A DNA stretch of 34,881 bases from Candidatus Ruthturnera sp. Its GTDB lineage: Bacteria; Pseudomonadota; Gammaproteobacteria; PS1; Pseudothioglobaceae. Shown in pieces: positions 8,979 through 16,946 of the stretch. The notes under the pieces are model-generated. The model saw only the letters and a list, made by a program, of their open reading frames with translations, searched no databases and was not told the DNA's origin. Each line of letters begins with the position of its first letter. Position 1 is the stretch's first letter. The DNA lies in assembly GCA_030599095.1 (NCBI GenBank), contig JAUVOQ010000015.1, positions 1-34,881 on the forward strand. The letters run 5' to 3'. A program made the position numbers and the translations under genes.

Positions 8979-10610
8979 TTAATTAATTTCTTGATGTTGT
9001 CTTATTGGCAAGGGCAGCAACCCCAATTCTGTTAAAAAACCATTATGCTCCTTGCTTGCTTTGGCAATATCTTCTTCTAATTTAATTAATTCATCATTAA
9101 CCACTTGTAAAACGATTTGTTTTTCTGGCTCAGCGGTACTGATATAACGGGAAATATTCAAGTTATAGTCATTTTTTTCTATTTCATCCATTTTCACACG
9201 ACGAGAATAACGTGACGCCTCAGTGCGGTTTTGATAGGTATCAACGATTTTATTAATATGTTTGAGTAATAGTTTGTTAATGCGTTTGTTTTTTTCAAAA
9301 TGTTGGCTGGCGTTAATAAACAGAACATCATCTGCTTTTTTGCATTTTTTTAGCACCAAGATACAAACTGGAATGCCCGTTGAAACAAATAAATTCGCTG
9401 GCAAGCCAATAATGGTATCAATATTTTCATCTTCTAATAGTTTGCGCCGTATTCTAGACTCAACACCACCACGGAATAAAACACCATGTGGCAAGATAAT
9501 TGCCATCGTACCATCGTCTTCTAAGAAATTAAAGCCGTGTAAAAGAAAAGCAAAATCTGCTGCAGATTTGGGCGCAAGTCCATAATTTTTAAACCGAAAA
9601 TCATCACCTATTGTATCAGTAGGATTCCAGCGATAACTAAAAGGCGGATTAGCAACAACAGCATCAAATCTTATTGTTTTAGCAGGATTTTCTTCACTCA
9701 AAATAGCCCAATCATTCAATAATGAATCGCCGTGATAAATTTCAAACTCTGAATCTCTAACACCGTGCAATAACATATTCATCCGTGCCAGATTGTAAGT
9801 GGTAATATTACTCTCTTGACCATAAATTTTATCAATGCCGTATTTACCAAGTTGTTGATAAACATTCAATAATAGTGAACCAGAGCCACAGGCAAAATCC
9901 AGTATATTGTTTAATTTTTGCTTGTTGCCAGTGCTTGGATCTTGTCCATCAAGAATGACAATACTAGAAAGAATGGTTGATATTTCCTGTGGGGTATAAA
10001 ATTCGCCCGCTTTTTTGCCCGAGCCTGCAGCAAATTGCCCAATTAAGTATTCATAAGCATCGCCCAAAGTGTCTTTGTTTTGGGAAAATCCTGCAATACC
10101 ATCGGCAATTTTGGTGATAATGCCACATAATTTTTTATTACGTTGTGAATAGTCTCGCCCCAACTTGTTTGAGTGTAAATTAATCTCTGAAAACAAACCA
10201 TGAAAAGTTCTGGTAAAAGATTCATTTTCAATATATTTAAATCCTTTTTGTAAAGCATCAAGCAGGCTATCGTCTTGCTTGCGTGCTAATTCTACAACAC
10301 TATGCCACAAATATTCAGGCTTGATGATATAGTGGGTTTTACGCCGTATTTGCCGTTCAAACCTTTTTATATCATTTGTATTATTCTCATACCAAAGAGA
10401 TAAAGGGGTGCGTGTGTCACCCTCTTGTATTATTGGATAATCACGACCCAACTCTTTTTTAACGGCTGTTTCATAATTATCAGACAAATAGCGCAGGAAT
10501 AAAAAAGACAACATATAATCACGAAAATCATCGGCGTTCATCGCCCCTCGTAATTCGTTGGCAATATCCCATAAGGCTTGCCCGAGTTGTTTTTGGTTTT
10601 GTTCTGTCAT
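8979..10610 (-). CDS. hsdM: Type I restriction-modification system, DNA methyltransferase subunit
   Basis: The modification subunit that, with HsdS, methylates adenine in the split recognition site. Its 543 residues begin with the N-terminal helical HsdM_N domain (ALWDIANELRGAMNADDFRD, 12-31). The N6_Mtase domain shows GEFYTPQEI (202-210), the SAM site DFACGSGSLL (238-247) and catalytic NPPF (321-324). It is the last gene of the locus, 16 bases after fic, whereas hsdM usually precedes hsdS. Its first 22 coding bases match the start of the 31-codon fragment at 11690 with one mismatch. The enzyme looks intact. Confidence 0.95.
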   Translation of the reverse strand: MTEQNQKQLGQALWDIANELRGAMNADDFRDYMLSFLFLRYLSDNYETAVKKELGRDYPIIQEGDTRTPLSLWYENNTNDIKRFERQIRRKTHYIIKPEYLWHSVVELARKQDDSLLDALQKGFKYIENESFTRTFHGLFSEINLHSNKLGRDYSQRNKKLCGIITKIADGIAGFSQNKDTLGDAYEYLIGQFAAGSGKKAGEFYTPQEISTILSSIVILDGQDPSTGNKQKLNNILDFACGSGSLLLNVYQQLGKYGIDKIYGQESNITTYNLARMNMLLHGVRDSEFEIYHGDSLLNDWAILSEENPAKTIRFDAVVANPPFSYRWNPTDTIGDDFRFKNYGLAPKSAADFAFLLHGFNFLEDDGTMAIILPHGVLFRGGVESRIRRKLLEDENIDTIIGLPANLFVSTGIPVCILVLKKCKKADDVLFINASQHFEKNKRINKLLLKHINKIVDTYQNRTEASRYSRRVKMDEIEKNDYNLNISRYISTAEPEKQIVLQVVNDELIKLEEDIAKASKEHNGFLTELGLLPLPIRQHQEIN

Positions 10611-10626
10611 AATTTGACCTATAAAG

Positions 10627-11598
10627 TTAAATTTTTAAGCGATATTTTTGGGTTGGGCTTTGGAGTGCATCTGGCTGTGTCATTTCAATTAAATTATTAG
10701 ATAGTGCGGGTAACAAATAATGTTTACGGAAATTTTTAGCATCTTTTAACGCCAAAATAATCATTAATTCTTCTTTACTCATTTCCCCATTTATGCTTGC
10801 AATTAGTCGTTTTACTTGGGGGCTTACTTGAGGGCTTACTTGGGGGATGTTCTCATGACAACCATCAAGAATCATCTGTAACATAAATTCAATAAAAGGT
10901 GATGAATCTGTTTTATTGGTACTTTGTTGTAGTGCTAGGTAATACTCGTTTTGATGTAGGTAAACTAAACTTTCCACAGGTAAATCACTAAAAATAGATC
11001 TCCATTGGCTCAATATCAACGATTGCCATAAACGCCCCATCCTGCCATTACCATCAGTAAATGGATGAATAAACTCAAATTCATAATGAAAAACACAACT
11101 ACGAATAAGTGGGTGTTCTGTGCCGTGTTGTAACCAATTGAACAAATTAGACATTAAACGCTTAATGCGATTAGCAGACGGTGCTATATGGATAATTTTC
11201 TCACCCTGCATAACACCGACACCCGCATTTCTATATTGCCCAACTTCATCAATTAAACCTTGCATTAAAGTTTGATGTGCGTCCAATAAATCTTGCTCAC
11301 TTGTGGATTGCCACTGGGTTAATTTTTCATACGCTTTAATGGCATTACGAACTTCTTGTATTTCTCGTGGTGGGGCAATGACTGTTTTACCCTCTAAAAC
11401 AGCAGTTATTTGTGCCTGAGTTAAGGTATTACCTTCAATCGCTAATGAACCTTGAATGGTGCGAATGCGATTAATACGCCGCAAACGCAAACTATTTTGT
11501 TGAGTTTGTAATACGGATAAGCGCCCCAGTTTTTCACTAATCTGGGCAACCAATGAAACAATAACAGGGGTAATACTATAAGGAGGTTGATAACTCAT
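10627..11598 (-). CDS. Fic family protein (probable AMP-transferase) with winged-helix tail
   Basis: Fic enzymes transfer AMP or related groups to hydroxyl side chains of target proteins. The 323-residue protein has the full catalytic motif HPFTDGNGRMGR (178-189), with H178 as the catalytic histidine. It also has the N-terminal inhibitory helix motif SLAIEGN (51-57), whose glutamate blocks ATP in self-inhibited class II Fic proteins. After the core comes a SPQV linker built from 12-base repeats and a C-terminal winged-helix-like domain (about 265-323). The ATG at 11598 overlaps the stop of the preceding fragment as ATGA. Fic and RhuM genes are recurrent passengers inside type I restriction loci; whether this one is a defence toxin or a regulator is not visible. 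Confidence 0.92.
   Translation of the reverse strand: MSYQPPYSITPVIVSLVAQISEKLGRLSVLQTQQNSLRLRRINRIRTIQGSLAIEGNTLTQAQITAVLEGKTVIAPPREIQEVRNAIKAYEKLTQWQSTSEQDLLDAHQTLMQGLIDEVGQYRNAGVGVMQGEKIIHIAPSANRIKRLMSNLFNWLQHGTEHPLIRSCVFHYEFEFIHPFTDGNGRMGRLWQSLILSQWRSIFSDLPVESLVYLHQNEYYLALQQSTNKTDSSPFIEFMLQMILDGCHENIPQVSPQVSPQVKRLIASINGEMSKEELMIILALKDAKNFRKHYLLPALSNNLIEMTQPDALQSPTQKYRLKI
10814..10846 (-). repeat. 12-bp in-frame tandem repeat in fic (SPQV linker)
   Basis: On the plus strand ACTTGGGGGCTT, ACTTGAGGGCTT and ACTTGGGGG follow one another, 2.75 units differing at one position. In the fic frame they encode PQVSPQVSPQV between the Fic core and the winged-helix tail. Slippage here would change linker length without breaking the frame. 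Confidence 0.8.
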
Positions 11599-11690
11599 CC
11601 GTTTATCTCATCAGTATTAGGGAAAAGTTGTTGCATCAGTCCTTTTTTATGGGTTTTGAGGTGGTCTAGTTTTTGGGTTTGTTCTGTCAT
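11595..11690 (-). pseudogene. 31-codon fragment: hsdM start fused to hsdS end
   Basis: A complete short frame runs from ATG (11690) to TGA (11595). Its first seven residues, MTEQTQK, match HsdM (MTEQNQK). From there it reads LDHLKTHKKGLMQQLFP, the repeat that ends each half of HsdS, and closes with NTDEING, much like the HsdS end ATNEENR. Both ends overlap their neighbours by ATGA: rhuM stop with its start (11687-11690), and its stop with the fic start (11595-11598). These precise borders suggest a deletion that joined an hsdM start to an hsdS end and left the operon spacing intact. It may still be translated, if only to couple rhuM and fic. Confidence 0.75.
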
Positions 11691-12715
11691 AATGTTTTAC
11701 TACTTTTTTTTACTTTTTCAAGTTGGCTGACTGTTTTAGTTAGTTGCTCTAAATTCTTATCTCCCTGAATAATATCATTTTGTAATCGTTGTTGATGAAA
11801 CTTATCGTATGTTTGTTCAGCGTGCTGTTTTGCCATATTGTGTGAAATTTTACCTGCGTGATTAAGAACATCTCTATCATTCAAGTTTAAAAACCCATCC
11901 AGTTTTTCAAGCCAATCACTCATATTCATAGGAATACGACGCATTGCTTGACCTTGTGCAAAAATAAGATATTGTTCAACCAAGTTATTTAAAGCCTGCA
12001 ATTCATTTTGAGACAGATAATTTTTTGCATTAACCACATCTTGTTTGCGCACTTTTGAACCACGCCAGTTGCTTAAGCCCATATTGGTTTTATTGTTATC
12101 GGCACGGTGCTGAATGATTTCAGCGGCAGTTTCCCCAGTAATTGCCCAATGCACTTTGTTTTGCACATTTTTAAAAAAGGTAATACTGGTTGGTAATGTT
12201 GAATCATAATCCACACTAGTCGCATAAATATCAGTGATTTTTTGATAGAATCGTTTTTCACTGGTACGAATATCGGCAATGCGTTGCGTGAGTTCTTCAA
12301 AGTAGTCAAAGGGTTGGTCTGGATTTTTTAAACGCTCATCATCTAAAATAAAACCTTTAACAATATAGTCTTGTAATCTTTGTGTTGCCCACTGGCGAAA
12401 GCGGGTTGCGGTAATACTTTGCACCCGATAACCAACTGATATAATCACATCTAAATTATAGTGCTTTAGATTGCGTTTAACTTGTCTATTGCCTTCTTGA
12501 CGAACTACTAAGAAATCCTTAGTAGTTGCAATTTGTTCAAGTTCGTTTTCTTGATAAATATTTTTTAAGTGCATTAACACATTCTCGGGTGTGGTATTAA
12601 ACAACTTAGCCATTAATAATTGAGTAAGCCAAACTGTTTCATCCACAAAACGCACATCCAATTTAGTCTGTCCGTCTTCAGTCTGATAAATAATAAATTG
12701 TGATGAGTTGTTCAT
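11687..12715 (-). CDS. RhuM family protein inside the restriction locus
   Basis: The 342-residue protein has the RhuM (virulence_RhuM) pattern: an N-terminal part with IYQTEDGQTKLDVRF, TVWLTQLLMAKLFNTTPENV, LKHYNLDVIISVGYRVQS and RFRQWATQRLQDYIVKGF (within about 8-140), typical of BRO/KilA-N-like or phage antirepressor-like DNA-binding relatives, then a helical C-terminal half containing the Fic/DOC-like segment HWAITGETAAEIIQHRAD. The name comes from a Salmonella pathogenicity-island gene whose biochemical role is not settled. It overlaps the hsdS stop by ATGA (12712-12715). RhuM genes sit between hsd genes in many bacteria, so a link to the restriction system is plausible but unproven. Confidence 0.88.
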   Translation of the reverse strand: MNNSSQFIIYQTEDGQTKLDVRFVDETVWLTQLLMAKLFNTTPENVLMHLKNIYQENELEQIATTKDFLVVRQEGNRQVKRNLKHYNLDVIISVGYRVQSITATRFRQWATQRLQDYIVKGFILDDERLKNPDQPFDYFEELTQRIADIRTSEKRFYQKITDIYATSVDYDSTLPTSITFFKNVQNKVHWAITGETAAEIIQHRADNNKTNMGLSNWRGSKVRKQDVVNAKNYLSQNELQALNNLVEQYLIFAQGQAMRRIPMNMSDWLEKLDGFLNLNDRDVLNHAGKISHNMAKQHAEQTYDKFHQQRLQNDIIQGDKNLEQLTKTVSQLEKVKKSSKTL

Positions 12716-13923
12716 CTATTTTCCTCATTAGTAGCAGGGAAAAGTTGTTGCATGAGTCCTTTTTTGTGGGTTTTGAGGTGGTTTATTTTTTGGGTTTGGA
12801 GGATAATCAGTTCATCAAGGGAGGAAAGACAATCGGCTATTTTTTTTTGTTCTCTTTTCTTTGGATAAAACAAAGAATATTTCTTAATTGAAGATAAGTC
12901 GCCTCTTGGCATTTTTGTACCTTTAGCATTTTTCATAACATAATCTATAAAATTATCATTTTTCAATATGCATACTAAAAAACTATCTATAACCTTGGTT
13001 TTTGCACGGATAACTATTACATCATTTGAAGAGTTGCCATTTATTGTTGCTTGCCAAACCTTCTTTAAATAAGGACGAATATTTGAAATTAGAATATCTT
13101 TTTTCTTGAATTGTACAAATGACCCTGAAGGTGGCAATTTAGTTGCGATTTTTATACCAGAATAATTAGGGAGTAAATTTTCTGTACTTATATAAGTCTT
13201 TACATCAAGTTGATTTAACGCAACTCTGTCTTTAATGAAATCTGATATTTCTTTCTCGCCAAGTTTAGTTTTTTTCCACTCTCCAGCATCCTGAAACTCA
13301 GGAAATCGCAATTTAGGGGTGGTTTTTCCCTCTGCTGGGAATAGTTGTTGCATCAGTCCTTTTTTGTGGGTTTTTAGGTGGTCTATTTTTTGAGTTTGGA
13401 GGGTGATAAGTTCATCAAGTGAAGAAAGACAAGCGGCGATTTTGGTTTGTTCTTTTAGTGATGGAAATGGTACAACTATTTTGCTCATCACTCCATTCAT
13501 AAGTTTTGGATTTCCAACATAAGAAACATGTCTTTTCGATACCAAATTTATTAGTTCTGCTACAAAAGAATTGGCATAACCATCGGTGTTTATTAAAACG
13601 CCACAAACATTTGTACAATAAAACTTTCCATCACGATATTTTACATCTCCAGCATTAGCACCGTCAGTTGTCCATGTAATGGCATTTTTGTATAAAAAAT
13701 CTGAGTAATATCCAGCCAATCCATTGTTTTTAGTCTGCGATGAAAAAACTGGATACGGCATTTCTTTTTCCCATTTGTCTTTTATAAGACTCATAGAAAG
13801 TACATAACCCCTTGTAACATTAAAAACATTTCCAACTTCTTTCTCTTTCCATGCCTCTGAATTTTGAAACTCAGGAAATCGCAATTTAGGCACTGCTTTT
13901 AGTTTTTCATTATTCATAAACAT
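12712..13923 (-). CDS. hsdS: Type I restriction-modification system, specificity subunit
   Basis: The DNA-recognition subunit: two target-recognition domains (TRDs), each followed by a conserved coiled-coil spacer. The 403 residues show clear pseudo-symmetry. PKLRFPEFQ occurs at 12-20 and 203-211, and the long spacer with LSSLDELI and HLKTHKKGLMQQLFPA at 157-197 and 357-397. TRD1 spans about 25-155 and TRD2 about 215-355; they differ, as expected for the two halves of a bipartite site. The start at 13923 lies 14 bases inside hsdR; the in-frame ATG at 13917 is an alternative. The end overlaps rhuM by ATGA. The recognition sequence cannot be predicted by eye. Confidence 0.95.
   Translation of the reverse strand: MFMNNEKLKAVPKLRFPEFQNSEAWKEKEVGNVFNVTRGYVLSMSLIKDKWEKEMPYPVFSSQTKNNGLAGYYSDFLYKNAITWTTDGANAGDVKYRDGKFYCTNVCGVLINTDGYANSFVAELINLVSKRHVSYVGNPKLMNGVMSKIVVPFPSLKEQTKIAACLSSLDELITLQTQKIDHLKTHKKGLMQQLFPAEGKTTPKLRFPEFQDAGEWKKTKLGEKEISDFIKDRVALNQLDVKTYISTENLLPNYSGIKIATKLPPSGSFVQFKKKDILISNIRPYLKKVWQATINGNSSNDVIVIRAKTKVIDSFLVCILKNDNFIDYVMKNAKGTKMPRGDLSSIKKYSLFYPKKREQKKIADCLSSLDELIILQTQKINHLKTHKKGLMQQLFPATNEENR
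12733..12855 (-). repeat. hsdS spacer repeat, distal copy
   Basis: Encodes HsdS residues 357-397. At the protein level it matches the copy at 13333-13455 at 35 or more of 41 positions, and the DNA around the HLKTHKKGLMQQLFP segment is almost identical. A third, partial copy is at 11619-11678. These are direct repeats on the same strand. Confidence 0.9.
13291..13317 (-). repeat. hsdS TRD-leading repeat, second copy
   Basis: Twenty-six bases (13292-13317) are identical to 13865-13890 and encode the residues PKLRFPEFQ that open the second half of HsdS. The two copies are 573 bases apart in direct orientation. Confidence 0.9.
13333..13455 (-). repeat. hsdS spacer repeat, central copy
   Basis: Encodes HsdS residues 157-197, the central coiled-coil spacer between the two recognition domains. 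It is the partner of the direct repeat at 12733-12855, exactly 600 bases away. Confidence 0.9.
13864..13890 (-). repeat. hsdS TRD-leading repeat, first copy
   Basis: Encodes residues 12-20 of HsdS. It shares 26 identical bases with 13292-13317. Together with the spacer repeats it makes each recognition domain a cassette bordered by direct repeats. Confidence 0.9.
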
Positions 13924-16864
13924 TCAGCCCTGAAATATCACGCCCTTGCGCCATTTTATTTAGCCATGGTTTTAAATCTTTCATTAATGCCACTTCTCTT
14001 ATTGAACGCTCTTTCCAGCCTAAGGCTTGTGGTGTAAATAAGTCGCTTAATCCATCACCGTCAAAAATCATTCTATCCATCACCCACTGCGTGAATTTTT
14101 GCAATTCAAGTGTCTTTAGTGCGTGTTTTTTGGCAATGATGCTTAGTGCTTTTTGTGATTTTTTGTTTTTAAATTGATGATAACTTTTGCGAACTTGTTG
14201 CTCGCTCAGATGCGTATCACCCTCATCTAAAATATTGATAAATTCAATCAACTCATCACGCTCATCCATTAGATTGGCACTGGATTTAAGCAGACTTATT
14301 AAATCCTCACGGGTCATTTTATGCTTTTTTGGGGCTTGGGCATAATTGGCAATGAGCTTGATAATATAGTCATAATCAATCATGTTAGAGGCGAATAATA
14401 TCAATTCAAAATCAAGTTGTTGGATTGGGTTTGAATCATCATTACTATTGTCTTGTTTGATTTTAAGCTGCTTTGCCGTTTCTAAATATTGAGCACGAAA
14501 AGACCTTAAATCATCTTGAGGGATGATTTGCTCAATGCTTTGTTTATTGTCTTGGGAAAGGTCGGTGTATTGATCAAGTTTGACCTTTGAGCGTTGCACT
14601 TCTTTAAATAGATTAACGAATTGACCACGTGCCTCATCACCTTTAAGGTTAGATACTGACTCTGGGGTGGTTTTCAGCCTTTGAGCGTTCATAAATACAT
14701 CAAGTTTGGCAACAGACTCCTCTAATTCTTTAATCACTTCTAGGGCAGAAGGCACTAGCCATATTTCTTGAGCACGCTCTTTGTCTTTTTCAATAGAGAA
14801 TAATTCAATGGCTTCATTAACCGAGGCTTCTTGTCCACGGAAATCCAATATATTACCATAAGGCTTGGTGTCATTCAAAATACGATTGGTGCGTGAGAAT
14901 GCTTGAATTAAACCGTGATATTTTAGGTCTTTATCAATATATAGTGTGTTTAGGTATTTTGAATCAAAGCCTGTTAATAACATATCAACCACAATAACAA
15001 TGTCTATTTTCTCAGTGTGTTTTAAATGTGTATTGCTGTATTTCTGATTTTTAATGCGCTTTTGCACATCTTGATAATAGGCATCAAAATTATTAATATC
15101 ATGATTGGTACTATATTGTTCGTTATAGTTTTTAATGATGGCTTTTAAGGCGGCTTTTTTCTCGGCTGGGTTTTGTTTGTTGTCTTCTTTTTCTTGCAGT
15201 AGGTCGTCTTGAAGTTGTTTGATGTCTGATCTGTTTTTATTGTTGTTAGTTTCCTTGTTTTTTGCAAGCTCTTGCGCAGGTGGAGAAAACACACAGGCGA
15301 TATTTAAAGGCTGAAAATGACTGTCTTTGAATAATTGATGATATGCAATCGCATGATTGATAGAGGCAGTGGCAAAAATAGCGTTAAATTTACGCTGTGA
15401 AGTTGCTGCGTTGTGTTGATTTAAAATGGTTTTAACGATTATCTGCGGACTGGTGGTGCTATTTTCTGACTTGAAATGATCAACATGAAAACCCAACACG
15501 TTATGGTCATCAATGGCGTTAGTAATCGTGTAAGTATGCAGTTCATTTTGAAAAATGAACTTTGTTGTTTTAAAAGAGCCTTGTTGTCCTTCAATTTGTT
15601 GATAATTGGCATTTTTATCAAAGATTGGCGTGCCTGTAAAGCCAAACAATTGAGCCTTAGGAAAAAACGCTTTAATTGCCTTGTGATTTTCACCAAATTG
15701 CGAACGATGACATTCATCAAAAATAAAAATAATGCGCTCATTTTTTAAGGGTTCTAGTTGTTTTTTATAGTCATTTTTATTGTTGCCATCAAGGGCAAGC
15801 CCCAGTTTTTGAATGGTGGTAACGATGACTTTATCTGCATAATCATTTGATTGCATTTTGCGAACCAGCGCATGTGTGTTGGTATTTTCTTCAACGCATT
15901 TTTCTTGAAATTTATTAAATTCTTCACGGGTTTGTTTATCAAGGTCTTTACGATCCACCACAAATAGGCATTTTTTAATATTTGGGTTGTCTTTCAGTAG
16001 GGTGGATGCTTTAAAAGAGGTGAGTGTTTTGCCACTGCCTGTTGTGTGCCAAATGTAGCCATTGCCTTGGTTTCTTTCAATACAATCAACAATCGCTTTT
16101 ACGGCGTAAATTTGGTAAGGACGCATGATCATGAGTTTTTTTTCGCTGGCAACCAACACCATATAACGGCTGATCATTTTGGCAAGCGTGCATTTAGCAA
16201 AAAAATGTTTGGCAAACTCATCAAGGTGAGGGATTTTTTTATTATCTTTGTCAGCAAACTCATAAACTGGCAAAAAACGCTCATCCGTATCAAACCTAAA
16301 ATGCTTGGGAGAATTGTTGGAAAAATACCAGGTTTTAATGCGATTACTCACCACAAAAAGTTGTATAAAACAAAGTAGCGTATTGCTGTAGCCATTGCCA
16401 ATATCTTCTTTATAACCAACAATTTGCGCCATTGCACGGCGTGGACTTACCTCAAGAGATTTAAGTTCTATTTGTACAATCGGCACGCCATTAATCAGCA
16501 GGATAACGTCATAGCGGTGATGGCTGTTCTGTGTATTAATTCGCAGTTGGTTAACCACTTCAAAGGTGTTCTTACACCAGTCTTTGATATTAACCAGTGT
16601 GTAATTTAGCGGTGTTGCGTCTTCACGCTCAAAATTATTGCGCTCACGTAGCATTTTGGCGGCGTCAAATACATTAGGACTAATCACTTGTTCTATTAGT
16701 CTTGAAAATTCTGTGTCTGTTAGATGAACGCTATTTAGGGCGTCAAATTTTTGCCGAAAATTCTCCTCAAGTGTTTTACGATCTTGAATATCTTGACGAT
16801 AAGTATATTTAAGACTAACCAGCTTATCAATTAAAAATTGTTCAATTTCACTTTCTTTTGTCAT
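13910..16864 (-). CDS. hsdR: Type I restriction-modification system, endonuclease/translocase subunit
   Basis: The motor and nuclease of the complex: it translocates DNA using ATP and cleaves far from the unmethylated site. The N-terminal nuclease domain has the PD-(D/E)xK arrangement with D119 in HRYDVILLINGVP and E133-K135 in QIELK. The superfamily 2 helicase motifs follow: Walker A TTGSGKT (274-280), DECH (383-386), GFTGTP (408-413), and motif V/VI-like VVDMLLTGFDSKYLNTL and IQAFSRTNRI. The C-terminal part is helical, as in other HsdR proteins. At 984 residues it is full length with no frameshift. It is the first gene of the locus, 82 bases after lpdA starts its own transcript region, so it could be read from the aceF-lpdA transcript or from a local promoter I could not identify. 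Confidence 0.96.
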   Translation of the reverse strand: MTKESEIEQFLIDKLVSLKYTYRQDIQDRKTLEENFRQKFDALNSVHLTDTEFSRLIEQVISPNVFDAAKMLRERNNFEREDATPLNYTLVNIKDWCKNTFEVVNQLRINTQNSHHRYDVILLINGVPIVQIELKSLEVSPRRAMAQIVGYKEDIGNGYSNTLLCFIQLFVVSNRIKTWYFSNNSPKHFRFDTDERFLPVYEFADKDNKKIPHLDEFAKHFFAKCTLAKMISRYMVLVASEKKLMIMRPYQIYAVKAIVDCIERNQGNGYIWHTTGSGKTLTSFKASTLLKDNPNIKKCLFVVDRKDLDKQTREEFNKFQEKCVEENTNTHALVRKMQSNDYADKVIVTTIQKLGLALDGNNKNDYKKQLEPLKNERIIFIFDECHRSQFGENHKAIKAFFPKAQLFGFTGTPIFDKNANYQQIEGQQGSFKTTKFIFQNELHTYTITNAIDDHNVLGFHVDHFKSENSTTSPQIIVKTILNQHNAATSQRKFNAIFATASINHAIAYHQLFKDSHFQPLNIACVFSPPAQELAKNKETNNNKNRSDIKQLQDDLLQEKEDNKQNPAEKKAALKAIIKNYNEQYSTNHDINNFDAYYQDVQKRIKNQKYSNTHLKHTEKIDIVIVVDMLLTGFDSKYLNTLYIDKDLKYHGLIQAFSRTNRILNDTKPYGNILDFRGQEASVNEAIELFSIEKDKERAQEIWLVPSALEVIKELEESVAKLDVFMNAQRLKTTPESVSNLKGDEARGQFVNLFKEVQRSKVKLDQYTDLSQDNKQSIEQIIPQDDLRSFRAQYLETAKQLKIKQDNSNDDSNPIQQLDFELILFASNMIDYDYIIKLIANYAQAPKKHKMTREDLISLLKSSANLMDERDELIEFINILDEGDTHLSEQQVRKSYHQFKNKKSQKALSIIAKKHALKTLELQKFTQWVMDRMIFDGDGLSDLFTPQALGWKERSIREVALMKDLKPWLNKMAQGRDISGLNVYE

Positions 16865-16946
16865 GTGCTTATATCAAAAAAACTGAAGGGAGTGTCATCA
16901 TTGGTTAAATGTATTTTTTTATCTCGATTGACTGTATTGAACATCA

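Noticed and set aside
15476-15748. Plus-strand open frame opposite hsdR
   Set aside because: It lies antisense to the well-supported helicase region, has no ribosome site, and has an implausible composition. The same holds for other antisense frames within purH, the RND exporter, aceF and lpdA.
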